Source: Hymenobacter sp. ISL-91
Lineage (GTDB): Bacteria > Bacteroidota > Bacteroidia > Cytophagales > Hymenobacteraceae
Direction: 5' to 3'
Assembly: GCF_018613725.1 (NCBI RefSeq)
Contig: NZ_JAGGPS010000038.1
Coordinates: 110,770-174,769 of the forward strand
DNA length: 64,000 nucleotides
Part shown: one piece after another, positions 1 through 8,539 of the stretch
Position numbering within the stretch: the stretch's first letter is position 1
How the letters are laid out: every line of letters starts with the position of its first letter
The notes under the pieces: model-generated
Database searches by the model: none
Seen by the model: the letters and a program-made list of their open reading frames with translations, nothing else
Told to the model about the DNA's origin: nothing
Made by a program: the position numbers and the translations under genes

Positions 1-139
1 CAAACTCCGCCACCAAATCCACGTCGCTGTCGGGGCCAAAGGCCGGAGTCAGGGCCGAACCAAACCCAAACAGCTGTCGTACCCGGTGCTGCCGGCATAG
101 CTGTTCGAGGGCATTCTGGTTCAGCTTGAATAGTTGCAT
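1..139 (-). CDS. MNT-type nucleotidyltransferase domain protein (partial)
   Basis: The first 46 residues of a minus-strand gene that runs off the left edge. They show the nucleotidyltransferase signature GSx10DxD: G27-S28 followed by D39 and D41, embedded in FGFGSALTPAFGPDSDVDLV. This is typical of minimal nucleotidyltransferases such as MntA/MloB-like antitoxins, which AMPylate a HEPN partner, but stand-alone members exist. The start ATG is at 139. The C-terminal half and any HEPN partner would lie outside the window, so a toxin-antitoxin role is only a possibility. Confidence 0.75.
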   Translation of the reverse strand, partial: MQLFKLNQNALEQLCRQHRVRQLFGFGSALTPAFGPDSDVDLVAEF

Positions 140-140
140 A

Positions 141-478
141 GTGCGGGTTAGATAAGACTTTGGGGCCAATTCCACCTTTTTGGCGGCGTTTTGTCATCTA
201 CGGAGCTGTGCTAACTACTCTGATTTTGGTCTCCCTCCATCGCACCACTCCGACAGCTCCAAGCGGCACACCTGTTTTCGCCCCTCCTCCCCGGCCCGCC
301 GCGGCCGTTACGGGCCGCTTCGGACGCGTTGCAGGGCTTTGTGCAGTTGATTAAGAGAACATTACGGTTGAGGGCATGGTAACAATTTTGTTCATTTACT
401 TTGAATTACAAAGTTCTTTTACATCCTTTGCAACGCAGTCGATTACCCGGCCTGCTCAACCCTTAACTTAGTATTACC
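141..478. other. intergenic region between divergent genes
   Basis: No convincing gene. The stretch 375-435 is AT-rich compared with its surroundings and holds a possible promoter for the gene at 479: a TTTG near 400 and the string ACATCCTTTGC at 421-431, which resembles a shifted Bacteroidota -7 box. A very similar ACATCCTTTGC occurs at about 6409-6419. A 64-codon frame at 160-354 has no recognisable product and is not called. Confidence 0.4.
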
Positions 479-1039
479 ATGCCACTTACCCAACGCCTTC
501 TTCGCCCGGCCCTGATTACCGCGGGCCTTCTGCTGATACCTTTCGTAGCCATGCGCTTCACCCGGGAAGTGCAGTGGGATTTGTTTGACTTTGCTTTTGC
601 CGGCGTCCTGCTGTTTGGCACCGGGCTGGCCTTTGAGCTGGTGGCCGGCCGGGGTGGCAGCACCGCGTACCGCGTGGGCGTAGGCATGGCGCTGGCGGCC
701 GCGCTGCTGCTGGTATGGGTGAACGGGGCCGTGGGCATTATCGGCAGCGAAAACAACCCGGCCAACCTGTTGTATGGCGGGGTGCTGCTGGTAGCCTTGG
801 TGGGGGCCGCCGTGAGCCGTTTGCGGGCGCGTGGGCTGGCCCGCACGATGCTGGCCGCCGCCCTGGCCCAGTTTCTGGTGCCGCTGCTGGCCCTGCTCAT
901 CTGGCGGCCCGCGTTGGACTGGGGTGTTTTGGGCGTACTGGGGGCAAATGCCATATTTGTGCTACTGTGGGTGGGCGCAGCCTTGCTTTTCCAACGCGCC
1001 AGCGCCACTGGCCCCACGCCAGCCCGTCGGCTGGCTTAG
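479..1039 (+). CDS. six-TM integral membrane protein, function unknown
   Basis: A 186-residue hydrophobic protein with about six membrane segments (roughly residues 11-28, 36-57, 64-90, 98-115, 126-143, 150-170). It contains the loop VNGAVGIIGSENNPANL between TM3 and TM4. I recall this motif in a family of uncharacterised small bacterial membrane proteins. No catalytic motif or signal peptide. The stop codon lies inside a 13-bp tandem repeat (1027-1061). The gene is separate from the downstream PBP gene by about 160 bp. Real gene likely; function unknown. Confidence 0.75.
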   Translation: MPLTQRLLRPALITAGLLLIPFVAMRFTREVQWDLFDFAFAGVLLFGTGLAFELVAGRGGSTAYRVGVGMALAAALLLVWVNGAVGIIGSENNPANLLYGGVLLVALVGAAVSRLRARGLARTMLAAALAQFLVPLLALLIWRPALDWGVLGVLGANAIFVLLWVGAALLFQRASATGPTPARRLA

Positions 1040-1061
1040 TCGGCTGGCTTAGTCGGCTGGC
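1027..1061. repeat. 13-bp tandem repeat across a stop codon
   Basis: The unit TCGGCTGGCTTAG is present twice followed by a partial third copy. The first copy encodes the last residues and the TAG stop of the preceding membrane protein. Loss or gain of a unit would not extend the protein because each unit carries its own in-frame TAG or shifts frame. Confidence 0.7.
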
Positions 1062-1197
1062 CCACCGGCACGGGGCCAGGCAGCATCCCGCTGGAGGTTG
1101 TGTTACAACGCCGGCTCCGGCGGCGGCTGGGCCGGCAAATAAACCGGTTCATCGAAAGTGCCAGGCAGTACATCGGGCAATTGGCTAGCTTTGGCAC

Positions 1198-3036
1198 ATG
1201 GGCAAGGTTTTGTACAAGTCGAAGATGGGGTTGCTCCTGCTGCTGCTGCTGATTGGGCAGGCGGCCTGCTCCTCCCCTTCGGCCGAGGTGGCCGCGCAGG
1301 AGGTGCAGGAGCCCAGCGAAACCTTTACCCAGCGCCGCGTGATAGTGGGGGCCGACTCGCTCGTTCGTGGCCGGCTGCTCGACCGCAACGACTCGGTACT
1401 GGTGGCTACCGGCACGCTGCACCTGCTGAAACTGCCGCGCAAGCCCCCGCTCGATACCACCGCGCTGGCCAAGCTGCTGGGCTGGGGGCCAACTACGATC
1501 AGGCAGCGCATCGCCAACGCCCTCCCCTACGACAACGCCCCCGCCGGCTACCCCGTGAACCTGCGCCTGACGGCGGCCGAAGCCGCGCGGGTGCGCAAAG
1601 CCCGCAAGCAGTGGCCCACGCTGGTGCTTACCACCCAGGTGGGCCGTCGCTACACGGCCAATGCCGGCGCGGCCGTGCTGGGCTACCCGGCCACCGAGGC
1701 CCAGGCGTTTTTCAGGCAGGCCCAACGCACCAAGCGCGGCCGCTTCTATAAGCTGCGCAACGGCGGCGTCGAGGGCTACTACAATGGCCTGCTGACGGGC
1801 CGCGTGGGTTACCTGCACCCGCTCATCGACTCGGTGGGCAACGTCCGCGGCAGCTGGGCCACCGATACCACCTTCCGTCAGGGCCAGGATTTGCACCTGA
1901 CTATTGATACGAAGCTGCAGGCCTACGCTGAGCAGCTCATGGGCAACCGCAAGGGCTACCTGGTGGCCCTCGACCCGAAAACCGGCGAAATCCTGGCCTA
2001 CGTATCAGGCCCGGTGTACGACCCGGCCACGCTCACGGCCCCCGACCAAGCCAAGGTGCGCTCGGAGATGCTCTATGATGAGAACAAGCCGTTGCTGAAC
2101 CGCCCGGCCATGTTGGCCAACCCGCCCGGCTCGGTGTTCAAGCTGGTGAATGCGGCCGTAGCGTTGCAGCTGGGCGCTATTACGCCCACTACCGGCTTCA
2201 AGTGCGACCAGACGCTGATTAAGTGCGTGCACCACCACCCGGTGCCCGGCAGCCTCACGGTGGGCCTCAAGTACAGCTGCAACCCCTACTTCTACCAGGT
2301 GATGCGCAACCTCATGCAGCGCGTGCCCGACAGCCTGGTGGCCGATACCGTAGCCGCCCGCCATGCCAACCTGGCCGAGTGGCGGCGCTACGTGCGCTCG
2401 TTCGGCCTCGACTCGGTGCTGGGCGTCGATATCCCCCGCGAAGCTCCCGGCTTCCTGCCCACCCCCGCCTACTACGATAAAGCCCGGAAGACCCGCAACT
2501 GGACCTACCGCTCCATCTACTCGCTGAGCGTGGGCCAGGGCGAAATCAACATGACGGGCCTGCAGATGGCCAACATGACGGCTATCATTGCCAACCGCGG
2601 CTGGTACTACCCACCTCACCTCGTGCGCGGCATCGGCGACAACGGGCCCCTGCCCCGCTTCACCCAAAAGCGCTATACCCTCATCGACAGCGCCCATTTC
2701 GCGGCCCTGCTGCCCGGCATGCTCGGCGCAATGCAACGCGGCGGCACAGCCGAAACCTCCAGCCTCGCCGATGTGGGCATTGCAGTAGCCGGCAAAACCG
2801 GCACTGTCGAAAACGGGGGCGACGACGACAACGACCACGCCGCCTTCGTTGGTTTCGCTCCTGCCGACAACCCCAAAATAGTAGTGGCGGTGTACCTCGA
2901 AAACGCCGGTTTCGGGGCCACTGCCGCCGCGCCCTGCGCCGTTATGGTGATGGAGAAGCATTTGCGCGGCTATATTGCTCCCAAGCGCAAACGCTGGGAA
3001 GCCCGCGTGAAGCACCGCGCCCGCAACGGGTATTAG
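1198..3036 (+). CDS. class B penicillin-binding protein (transpeptidase)
   Basis: A 612-residue peptidoglycan DD-transpeptidase acting on the periplasmic side of the inner membrane. The N-terminus has a hydrophobic stretch ending in QAACSS, which could be a membrane anchor or a lipobox. An N-terminal dimerisation domain (about residues 40-230, with the GVEGYYNGLLTGRVG motif seen in MrdA/FtsI proteins) precedes the transpeptidase domain. All three catalytic motifs are visible: SVFK at 312-315 (acylated Ser312), SCN at 360-362 and KTGT at 533-536. The build resembles PBP2 (MrdA) more than FtsI, but there is no neighbouring rodA or mre gene, so this may be a secondary PBP. The start ATG at 1198 is well placed before the signal sequence. 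Confidence 0.9.
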   Translation: MGKVLYKSKMGLLLLLLLIGQAACSSPSAEVAAQEVQEPSETFTQRRVIVGADSLVRGRLLDRNDSVLVATGTLHLLKLPRKPPLDTTALAKLLGWGPTTIRQRIANALPYDNAPAGYPVNLRLTAAEAARVRKARKQWPTLVLTTQVGRRYTANAGAAVLGYPATEAQAFFRQAQRTKRGRFYKLRNGGVEGYYNGLLTGRVGYLHPLIDSVGNVRGSWATDTTFRQGQDLHLTIDTKLQAYAEQLMGNRKGYLVALDPKTGEILAYVSGPVYDPATLTAPDQAKVRSEMLYDENKPLLNRPAMLANPPGSVFKLVNAAVALQLGAITPTTGFKCDQTLIKCVHHHPVPGSLTVGLKYSCNPYFYQVMRNLMQRVPDSLVADTVAARHANLAEWRRYVRSFGLDSVLGVDIPREAPGFLPTPAYYDKARKTRNWTYRSIYSLSVGQGEINMTGLQMANMTAIIANRGWYYPPHLVRGIGDNGPLPRFTQKRYTLIDSAHFAALLPGMLGAMQRGGTAETSSLADVGIAVAGKTGTVENGGDDDNDHAAFVGFAPADNPKIVVAVYLENAGFGATAAAPCAVMVMEKHLRGYIAPKRKRWEARVKHRARNGY

Positions 3037-3162
3037 CGCGTGTGGACGGTGTTTTTGCCGCATTCTGCCCAAATGCCTAATGGCTCCGACATACCACCCG
3101 CCCCTAACGTTTTTTCCGCAGGTGTTCCCGGGCAAGTGCTTTAAGGCTATTAATTAAACTAT

Positions 3163-3313
3163 GAAGCTGTTTAGGAAGTCGTCAGGCGGTCATGCTGAGC
3201 TTGTCGAAGCATCTCTCCCGCTTCATTGAACGAACCTGACGAAGCGGTAGAGATGCTTCGACAAGCTCAGCATGACGTCCAATCTTGAATTCTCAGACTT
3301 CCTAAACAGCTTC
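3163..3313. repeat. Long inverted-repeat element, family 1 (copy A)
   Basis: A 151-bp element with outer arms GAAGCTGTTTAGGAAGTC (3163-3180) and its exact reverse complement (3296-3313). Inside is a second inverted repeat: 3191-3216 pairs with 3249-3274 and carries the core CATGCTGAGC..CGAAGCATCTC. A copy with matching ends and core is at 24060-24211. It lies between the PBP gene and the downstream secreted protein, and could fold into one long hairpin. Nothing in it looks coding. Confidence 0.85.
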
Positions 3314-3364
3314 TATATCTATATAGATTGCCGGGAATTTATATCCCATTTCGTTCAGCTGGCC

Positions 3365-4318
3365 ATGCGTATCAGTCGTTCCGTTGCGCTCTGCGTGTTT
3401 CCGTTTGCCGCCCTGCTACTGGCGGCGGGTTCTTCTCCGGCCCCCACACCGGCCCTGCCCCCCAACTTCACCCAGGGCATCATCACCACCCGGGTATCGC
3501 TGCCGGGCAACCCCTACGATAAGCTGCTCAGCCAGATCGACCCCGCCAAGGGCAATGTGCAGGGCCAGATGCAGCAGCTTGCCCTCCGCATGACGCCGGC
3601 TGAGCAGCAGCAGTTTCAGGCCGAGGCGGCCCGGCTGAGCCCGGCCCTGGCTATGGGCGCCATGATGCTGCCGCGCAAAGGCACCATTTACTGCCGGGGC
3701 CAGGAAGCCCGGGTAAGCACCGACGGGCTGTCGTACCACCTGGAAAACTACTTCGACAGCGCCAAAAACGCCGGTATCCTGCTGCTGGCCTCCCAGACCA
3801 GCCCCGAGCGGGTGGCGTACACCTATAATGCCGCCACCATGAAAACGCGCTGGCAAAGCATTGTGGTAGCCGAAAAGGATTACACCCTGAAAACAAGCCC
3901 CGAAACCACCCTGGTGGCCGGCTATCCGAGCCAGAAAACCACCTATACCTTGAAGCCGGGCGCGGGCACCCCGGTGCCCGACGAGGCGGGCAGCATGAGC
4001 CAGAAGCCGGTAGCGCTAGAAGTCTGGACCTCTGCCCAGATTCCGCAGATGCTGAATTTTGCGCACCCGGTATACGTCCAGCAGCAACATGGCATCACTA
4101 GGCTGCTCGTTTATTTTGACAAGGAGCGCCGGCAGAAGCTGCTCTACGAGTTTACCGGGGTGCAGCTAAAGCCCGTTTCTGCCCAAGACCTGAAAATTAA
4201 CACCAGCACACCTCTGCTGGATTATGCCAAAGACGAGCTGCAAATCGGCATGAAGTCGTTGGCCATCATGCTGGGTGGCGGCCCCGGCTCGCCGGCCAAA
4301 CCTAGCACCGACGACTAG
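3365..4318 (+). CDS. secreted protein, DUF4412-like, function unknown
   Basis: The frame is open from 3272, but the first part overlaps repeat copy A. ATG 3365 is preferred because it starts a clean signal peptide (MRISRS then a hydrophobic run to AAGSSPA). The mature protein of about 290 residues begins with FTQGIITTRVSLPG and has alternating beta-type segments. The central LASQTSPERVAYTYNAATMKTRWQ and C-terminal KLLYEFTGV strings are reminiscent of DUF4412 proteins, a periplasmic or outer-surface family of unknown role. That assignment is tentative. A strong terminator follows at 4343. Confidence 0.65.
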   Translation: MRISRSVALCVFPFAALLLAAGSSPAPTPALPPNFTQGIITTRVSLPGNPYDKLLSQIDPAKGNVQGQMQQLALRMTPAEQQQFQAEAARLSPALAMGAMMLPRKGTIYCRGQEARVSTDGLSYHLENYFDSAKNAGILLLASQTSPERVAYTYNAATMKTRWQSIVVAEKDYTLKTSPETTLVAGYPSQKTTYTLKPGAGTPVPDEAGSMSQKPVALEVWTSAQIPQMLNFAHPVYVQQQHGITRLLVYFDKERRQKLLYEFTGVQLKPVSAQDLKINTSTPLLDYAKDELQIGMKSLAIMLGGGPGSPAKPSTDD

Positions 4319-4342
4319 CTTCGCGCATCCTTCGGTCCTTCT

Positions 4343-4378
4343 GCCACGGCCCGCGCCTGCTCAGGCGCGGGCCGTGGC
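4343..4378 (+). terminator. GC-rich hairpin after DUF4412-like gene
   Basis: A perfect 17-bp inverted repeat: 4343-4359 pairs with 4362-4378 around a two-base loop. It sits 24 bp after the stop at 4318. No T-tract follows, so it may be a Rho-assisted terminator or an mRNA 3'-end stabiliser. Confidence 0.6.
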
Positions 4379-4501
4379 GCATCCAGGGCGCCCCTACCCC
4401 ATTAACCCGGCTTTCCTCATAGCTTGACGGGGTTCAAGGCTTCTAAACGCAACCTTTTAGCGGCGTACTATCGTCTTAGCGGCAACTGTTTTGCTGGCTG
4501 A

Positions 4502-5617
4502 ATGATGAATTGCAAACTGCTTCTGTTGCTGCTACTGCTGCTCACCACCGCGCCCGCTGCCCGGGCCCAGTCGCTCACGGGCAGCTGGCAGGGCGTGGAA
4601 ATTGACCCTGGCGAGCGGGGCGAATACTGGCCCGCCGAATTACGGCTGCAACAGAGCAAATCGGGCAGCGTGCTGGGTATACTCTACCAGCAGGTTGGGT
4701 CCGGCGACGAGGTGAGTGTGACGTTTCAGGTACGGGGCCAGCGCACGGCCGGCGGGCTGCGGCTGGAGCACGGCCACAAGCTGCAGGAAACCGGCCAGTC
4801 GCTGTTCAGCTACTGGTGTTTCGGCAGCGTAGTGCTCACCTATGATGCCGCCGAGGAGAAGCTCACCGGCCGCGCCGCCTACCAGCCCGTCGGCGACTGC
4901 GACATCGGCAACTTCACCTTCTACCGCGTTAAGCTGAAATCGGCCGAAACAGTGCCTGCCGACACCGAAACCACCCTGCGCGTATCGGGCCGTAACGTAC
5001 TCTGGTACGCCGATGCCGACGCCCGACAGCCGCTGGCCAGCGGCAACAGCTTCCGCACCCGCCTGCGCCAGACCACGACCTTCTACCTGGCCCAGGGCTA
5101 CTACCCTACCACCCAGAGCACCCGCGTACCCATCACCATCCGCGTTAGCGGCAGCGCTTCACCCGTAGCAACCCGCCCCGCGCCTCCCGAGTTATTGGCG
5201 CCGCTGCCCGTGCCGCTCCGCCAACCATCACTGGCCAGCCAGCTGCCCGACTCCGTGCGGCCGCAGCCGGGCAGTCCGACGCTGGCGGTTACGCCTACCG
5301 TGCTGCCTACCGTGCTATTCCAGTTGGGTACGGCCCGGCTGCTGCCCGAGGCCTTCCCGGCGCTCAACCAGCTGGCCGCCACGCTGCGCACCAACCCCGA
5401 GTTGCGCATTGAAGTGGCCGGCCACACCGACCGCATTGGCGAGCCGGGCAAAAACCAGCAGCTCTCGGAGCAGCGGGCCGCCGCCGTCCAGAAGCACCTG
5501 ATTCGGGCCGGCGTTGCAGCCGGCCGCATCAGCGCCATCGGCTATGGCGACACCCGCCCCCTGTACCCTGCTCCCGACGAGCGCAACCGCCGGGTAGAGG
5601 TGCGGGCCGTGGAGTAA
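4502..5617 (+). CDS. OmpA-family outer-membrane/peptidoglycan-binding protein
   Basis: A 371-residue exported protein. The signal peptide spans residues 1-23 (ending ARAQS). Residues about 24-150 form an unidentified beta-rich domain whose opening LTGSWQG resembles lipocalin-type folds. A proline-rich linker follows (about 215-260). The C-terminal OmpA domain (about 265-371) begins VLFQLGTARLLPEAFPALNQLA and contains VAGHTDRIG with His308-Asp310, then NQQLSEQRAAAVQKHL and the arginines of ERNRRVEV. These residues bind diaminopimelate in the OmpA/Pal family, so the protein should tether peptidoglycan to the envelope. ATG 4502 and ATG 4505 are adjacent; either may be used. Confidence 0.85.
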   Translation: MMNCKLLLLLLLLLTTAPAARAQSLTGSWQGVEIDPGERGEYWPAELRLQQSKSGSVLGILYQQVGSGDEVSVTFQVRGQRTAGGLRLEHGHKLQETGQSLFSYWCFGSVVLTYDAAEEKLTGRAAYQPVGDCDIGNFTFYRVKLKSAETVPADTETTLRVSGRNVLWYADADARQPLASGNSFRTRLRQTTTFYLAQGYYPTTQSTRVPITIRVSGSASPVATRPAPPELLAPLPVPLRQPSLASQLPDSVRPQPGSPTLAVTPTVLPTVLFQLGTARLLPEAFPALNQLAATLRTNPELRIEVAGHTDRIGEPGKNQQLSEQRAAAVQKHLIRAGVAAGRISAIGYGDTRPLYPAPDERNRRVEVRAVE

Positions 5618-5655
5618 GGAGCGGAACGGCAACCAGGCGCACCCGCCAACGAAAC

Positions 5656-5682
5656 GCCCGCTCCTGGCTGGCAGAAGCGGGC
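5656..5682. terminator. weak bidirectional hairpin between convergent genes
   Basis: GCCCGCT (5656-5662) pairs with AGCGGGC (5676-5682) across a 13-base loop, in the gap between the OmpA-like gene (ends 5617) and the minus-strand gene ending at 5715. The stem is short and no long T-tract follows. Confidence 0.4.
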
Positions 5683-5714
5683 ATGTGTAAAACCGTAGGG
5701 CGGCAGTGCGCGGG

Positions 5715-6245
5715 CTACTTGCGGGCCCGGGGCTTGGGCTTAGCCACCGGCGCCGGGGCCGTGCGGCGGGCCTCTTCGCGCTGGTAGAAAGCTACCTCGT
5801 GATGATAGGCCGAGTAATCCCAGGAGGGCCGGGCCACGGCGGCCTCGCGGGCGGCCGTGCGAATGGCGTCCAGCTGCGCGGCGGGCAGAAACGACTGCGC
5901 CGAATCAGTCAGCAGGGCCTGGTGGGTTTGCTCCAGCACCGCTTCGAGGGCCATAATTTCGGCGGAGCCCTTACCGGAGAGCGTGCCCGGCGCGGTGCGC
6001 TGGCGCGCCACCTGCTGGCCCTGATAGGTGAAGGCGCTGTTAGAAGCCGGCGTCGGGATGACTACCGGAGCCGAGGACGGGGTTTCCTCGGCGGCGGCTT
6101 TGGTTTTTACTTTGGCTTTAGCCTTGCCGTTGCGGGCAGCCATAGTGACTACCTGCGTTGCAAGCCGCGCACCGCCAAGCAAGCCGGCCTGCGCCTGCGC
6201 CAGGTGCACACCGGCGAGGAAGAGAACAGTAAACAGGTACTTCAT
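5715..6245 (-). CDS. small secreted protein, function unknown
   Basis: A 176-residue protein starting at ATG 6245 (MKYLFTVLFLAGVHLAQAQA, a typical SPI signal peptide). The frame extends upstream to 6293 but those residues are not signal-like. The mature part has a Lys/Ala-rich stretch (about 35-55), a central helical region (LEAVLEQTHQALLTDSAQSF) and a basic, proline-rich tail (KPKPRARK). No known domain recognised. It stands alone, convergent with the OmpA-like gene. Confidence 0.6.
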   Translation of the reverse strand: MKYLFTVLFLAGVHLAQAQAGLLGGARLATQVVTMAARNGKAKAKVKTKAAAEETPSSAPVVIPTPASNSAFTYQGQQVARQRTAPGTLSGKGSAEIMALEAVLEQTHQALLTDSAQSFLPAAQLDAIRTAAREAAVARPSWDYSAYHHEVAFYQREEARRTAPAPVAKPKPRARK

Positions 6246-6461
6246 CCGGGAAATGTTATAATTAAAAGGATGCGTGAAAGTAGACAACTCCAACGAAATA
6301 TATACTATAGCGGCACTATATATGCCTATAAGAAATAACTACTCTTTTAACTTGCCAGCCATTTTTTCTTCGGATAATACACAAACGTTTTCTGGTTGTC
6401 ACTTAAAACATCCTTTGCAAAGGCGGGCTTCTTTCACAAATTTGTTCGGCTTGCATAACAC

Positions 6462-6488
6462 TTTGCCGGATTCTGCGTTGTATCTTTG
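6462..6488 (+). promoter_or_regulatory. Bacteroidota-type promoter for the 45-aa gene
   Basis: TATCTTTG at 6481-6488 matches the TAnnTTTG -7 consensus exactly. A TTTG at 6462-6465 could be the -33 element, although the 15-nt spacing is shorter than usual. The start codon of the small gene is at 6530, giving a leader of about 35 nt. Confidence 0.5.
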
Positions 6489-6529
6489 CATTTAATTAGC
6501 TGACTGCTACACCATTTACCCCGAGTACC

Positions 6530-6667
6530 ATGAAAAAGAGCACCGCCACCTTTTCGTCGCTGCTGCTGCTGGGCAGCTTCGGCTCCTACCGTTTCCTGGC
6601 CGCGCAACTGCGCGACCTGAGCCTCCATTTCGACCTGCGCGACGAGGAAGAGCTGCACTTCTGCTAA
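6530..6667 (+). CDS. 45-residue small protein, function unknown
   Basis: A short frame, ATG 6530 to TAA 6665-6667, encoding a 45-residue peptide. It begins MKKSTATFSSLLLLGSFGSY, then RFLAAQLRDLSLHF, and ends in an acidic tail DLRDEEELHFC. Support comes from context: a consensus TAnnTTTG box at 6481-6488 upstream and a strong hairpin at 6691-6721 directly after the stop, with little room for anything else. The hydrophobic N-terminal segment is short, so it could be an amphipathic or weakly membrane-associated peptide. No family recognised. Confidence 0.5.
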   Translation: MKKSTATFSSLLLLGSFGSYRFLAAQLRDLSLHFDLRDEEELHFC

Positions 6668-6690
6668 GCCTCCGCCGTCTATTCTATTGC

Positions 6691-6721
6691 CGCGAGCCCC
6701 GCCCTTCCGGCGGGGCTCGCG
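6691..6721 (+). terminator. strong hairpin after small gene
   Basis: CGCGAGCCCCGCC (6691-6703) pairs perfectly with GGCGGGGCTCGCG (6709-6721) over a five-base loop, 24 bp after the stop of the 45-aa gene. Only a short T run follows. Confidence 0.65.
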
Positions 6722-6936
6722 CGTTTAGGGGCCTCAGAAACCGGGCTTCATAGTCAGCCTCTTAGCGGCAGTACCCGAAAAAACAACATCCATCTGCGGC
6801 GGTTTTCGGTACTTCACAGTAGCGCCGGCCCGTGCGGGGCTGCGCACCTTGTTTCTCACCAGTTGGTTTTCAACCCCGACTGCCGGCCAAAACCGGCCGC
6901 AGCAGCAGCGCGAAATCAGCCTTAATCAGTGTTATT

Positions 6937-7578
6937 ATGGAATTGAATGGCTTGAAAGAGCAAATCAGCTACATCATCGGCCGAGACATGGCCAACAACT
7001 TCGCCCAGCAGGGTCTCGACCTGGACATTGATATTTTTGCCCAGTCGATGAAGGAGGCGCTTACCAACGAGCCCAGCCGCCTCACGCCCGAGCAGATGCA
7101 GAACGCCATGCAACAGCTGCAGGAGCAGCTCGGCGGTGGCATGGAAGACGACAACGACGACGACAACCAAAACGCGAGCAATATGGGTAACAACAAAGCC
7201 GAAGGCGAAGCCTTCCTGCAGGAAAACGCCAACAAAGCCGGGGTAACCACCCTGCCCAGCGGCCTGCAATACGAGGTAATTACGGAGGGCAGCGGCCCCA
7301 AGCCCGGTCCCGGCTCGTCGGTTACTACCCACTACCACGGCACGCTGCTCAACGGCACCGTGTTCGACAGCTCGTACCAGCGCGGCCAGCCTGCCACGTT
7401 TGGCGTAAACCAGGTAATTGCCGGCTGGACAGAAGCCCTGCAGCTGATGCCCGAGGGCTCGAAGTGGCGCCTGTACATCCCCTCCGACCTTGCTTACGGC
7501 AAGCGCGGTGCCGGCCGCGACATCGGCCCTGATACTACGCTCATCTTCGATGTGGAGCTGGTAAAGGTGAACAAGTAG
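6937..7578 (+). CDS. FKBP-type peptidyl-prolyl cis-trans isomerase
   Basis: A 213-residue protein starting at ATG 6937 (MELNGLKEQISYIIGRDMANNF), which is the canonical start of the FKBP_N dimerisation domain of Mip/FkpA-like enzymes. The frame is open further upstream but that part is not family-like. Residues 1-70 form the helical N-domain, followed by an acidic Asn/Asp-rich linker (about 69-85: MEDDNDDDNQN). The FKBP catalytic domain (about 105-213) contains YHGTLLNGTVFDSSYQRG, VIAGWTEALQLMPEGSKW and YIPSDLAYGKRGAG. No signal peptide is seen, so a cytoplasmic chaperone/isomerase is expected, unlike periplasmic FkpA. Confidence 0.9.
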   Translation: MELNGLKEQISYIIGRDMANNFAQQGLDLDIDIFAQSMKEALTNEPSRLTPEQMQNAMQQLQEQLGGGMEDDNDDDNQNASNMGNNKAEGEAFLQENANKAGVTTLPSGLQYEVITEGSGPKPGPGSSVTTHYHGTLLNGTVFDSSYQRGQPATFGVNQVIAGWTEALQLMPEGSKWRLYIPSDLAYGKRGAGRDIGPDTTLIFDVELVKVNK

Positions 7579-7670
7579 CCAGGAAACGAAGCGAAGTGGC
7601 GCCGGTAAGCGGAATGTCCTCACCTTTACCGCCTCATTCGGTTGCTTCGTTACTTAAACCTACCCACACC

Positions 7671-8399
7671 ATGCAAGCCCCGCTGCCCCCCCTACGCCAC
7701 GTTCCGCCCTATTGGGTACGAACCAGCACGGGTAGCAGCGGGGCTTTTGTTGGTGGTACCCCTCGGCCGGAGCCGGCCGCTACGCCGCTCCCCACTCCGC
7801 CCCCAGCGGAGCCAGTGGCAGCAGCGCTACCCCAGCCCTCGCCACCGGAGCCCTCGCCGGAGCAGCCCATCGAAACGTTCGAGCCGCTGCTGCCTCCGCC
7901 ACCAACGCCCGAGCTCTTTACTACCCTGCGAAGCGAAGATGGCCGGTTGGTGCTGACCAATGACGGACTGGAGTTGAACAAGGAACAGTTTAGCTGGCGC
8001 GAACTGGAGGGAGTGGATGTGCAGCCGGTTCGCTGGCTGCTGGGCGTGTTGCTGGGTGCGTTTACTTTCCTGGGCTTCTTGGCAGCCTACCTGCAGTTTT
8101 GGCTGAAAACAGTGCCGGCGGCGCTGGGTATCGGGCTGGGTCTGGCGCTCCTGGCCTGGGGCCTGCGCGGCACCAACCGCTGGCGGGTGCATCGGCCGGG
8201 CCGGCAGACCCGCTACTTTGCCCTAACCGGCCCGGCCCACAGCTGGCAGACGCTGGCGACAGAGGCCAACCGCCGCATCGGGCAGCGCCACCACGAAACG
8301 GCCACTGCGGCCGGCTACTGGCTGCAGCAAACCGCCCTCGTGGCGCCCGTAGCCAGCCCCACCGAAGGGGCCGGGCCCGACACGCACGCCCCGGTCTGA
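7671..8399 (+). CDS. membrane protein with proline-rich N-terminus, function unknown
   Basis: A 242-residue protein from ATG 7671 (MQAPLPPLRHVPPYW). Residues about 25-80 are very rich in Pro, Glu and Ala. Residues 85-120 (FTTLRSEDGRLVLTNDGLELNKEQFSWRELEGVDV) look like a small beta domain, similar to cytoplasmic parts of PH-like membrane proteins. Two adjacent hydrophobic segments follow (about 124-142 and 147-165), then a basic cytoplasmic tail with RFFAL-like strands. Function unknown. It precedes kup by 140 bp but has no obvious link to it. Confidence 0.55.
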   Translation: MQAPLPPLRHVPPYWVRTSTGSSGAFVGGTPRPEPAATPLPTPPPAEPVAAALPQPSPPEPSPEQPIETFEPLLPPPPTPELFTTLRSEDGRLVLTNDGLELNKEQFSWRELEGVDVQPVRWLLGVLLGAFTFLGFLAAYLQFWLKTVPAALGIGLGLALLAWGLRGTNRWRVHRPGRQTRYFALTGPAHSWQTLATEANRRIGQRHHETATAAGYWLQQTALVAPVASPTEGAGPDTHAPV

Positions 8400-8489
8400 G
8401 CCGCCGGCCACCGCACTTACGGGTTCGGTTTGGCTACGCACTGCACTTACGCACTGCAGCCCGTGCGCCACCGATTACGGGCCGTCTGT

Positions 8490-8497
8490 TACCTTCG
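8490..8497 (+). promoter_or_regulatory. candidate -7 box for kup
   Basis: TACCTTCG lies 42 nt before the kup ATG and resembles the Bacteroidota TAnnTTTG box with one change. The same variant stands before the cobalamin riboswitch at 38912-38919. No clear -33 element was seen. Confidence 0.4.
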
Positions 8498-8539
8498 GCC
8501 CCGCTTACCGCTTTTTCGCCTCTTTCCAGCCGTTTCCAT

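Noticed and set aside
9..460. 64-codon plus-strand frame at 160-354
   Set aside because: Proline- and alanine-rich low-complexity product without RBS, promoter or homologous features.
8099..8539. Upstream extension of the kup frame
   Set aside because: It overlaps the preceding gene in another frame. The translation is typical shadow composition. ATG 8540 matches the Kup family start.
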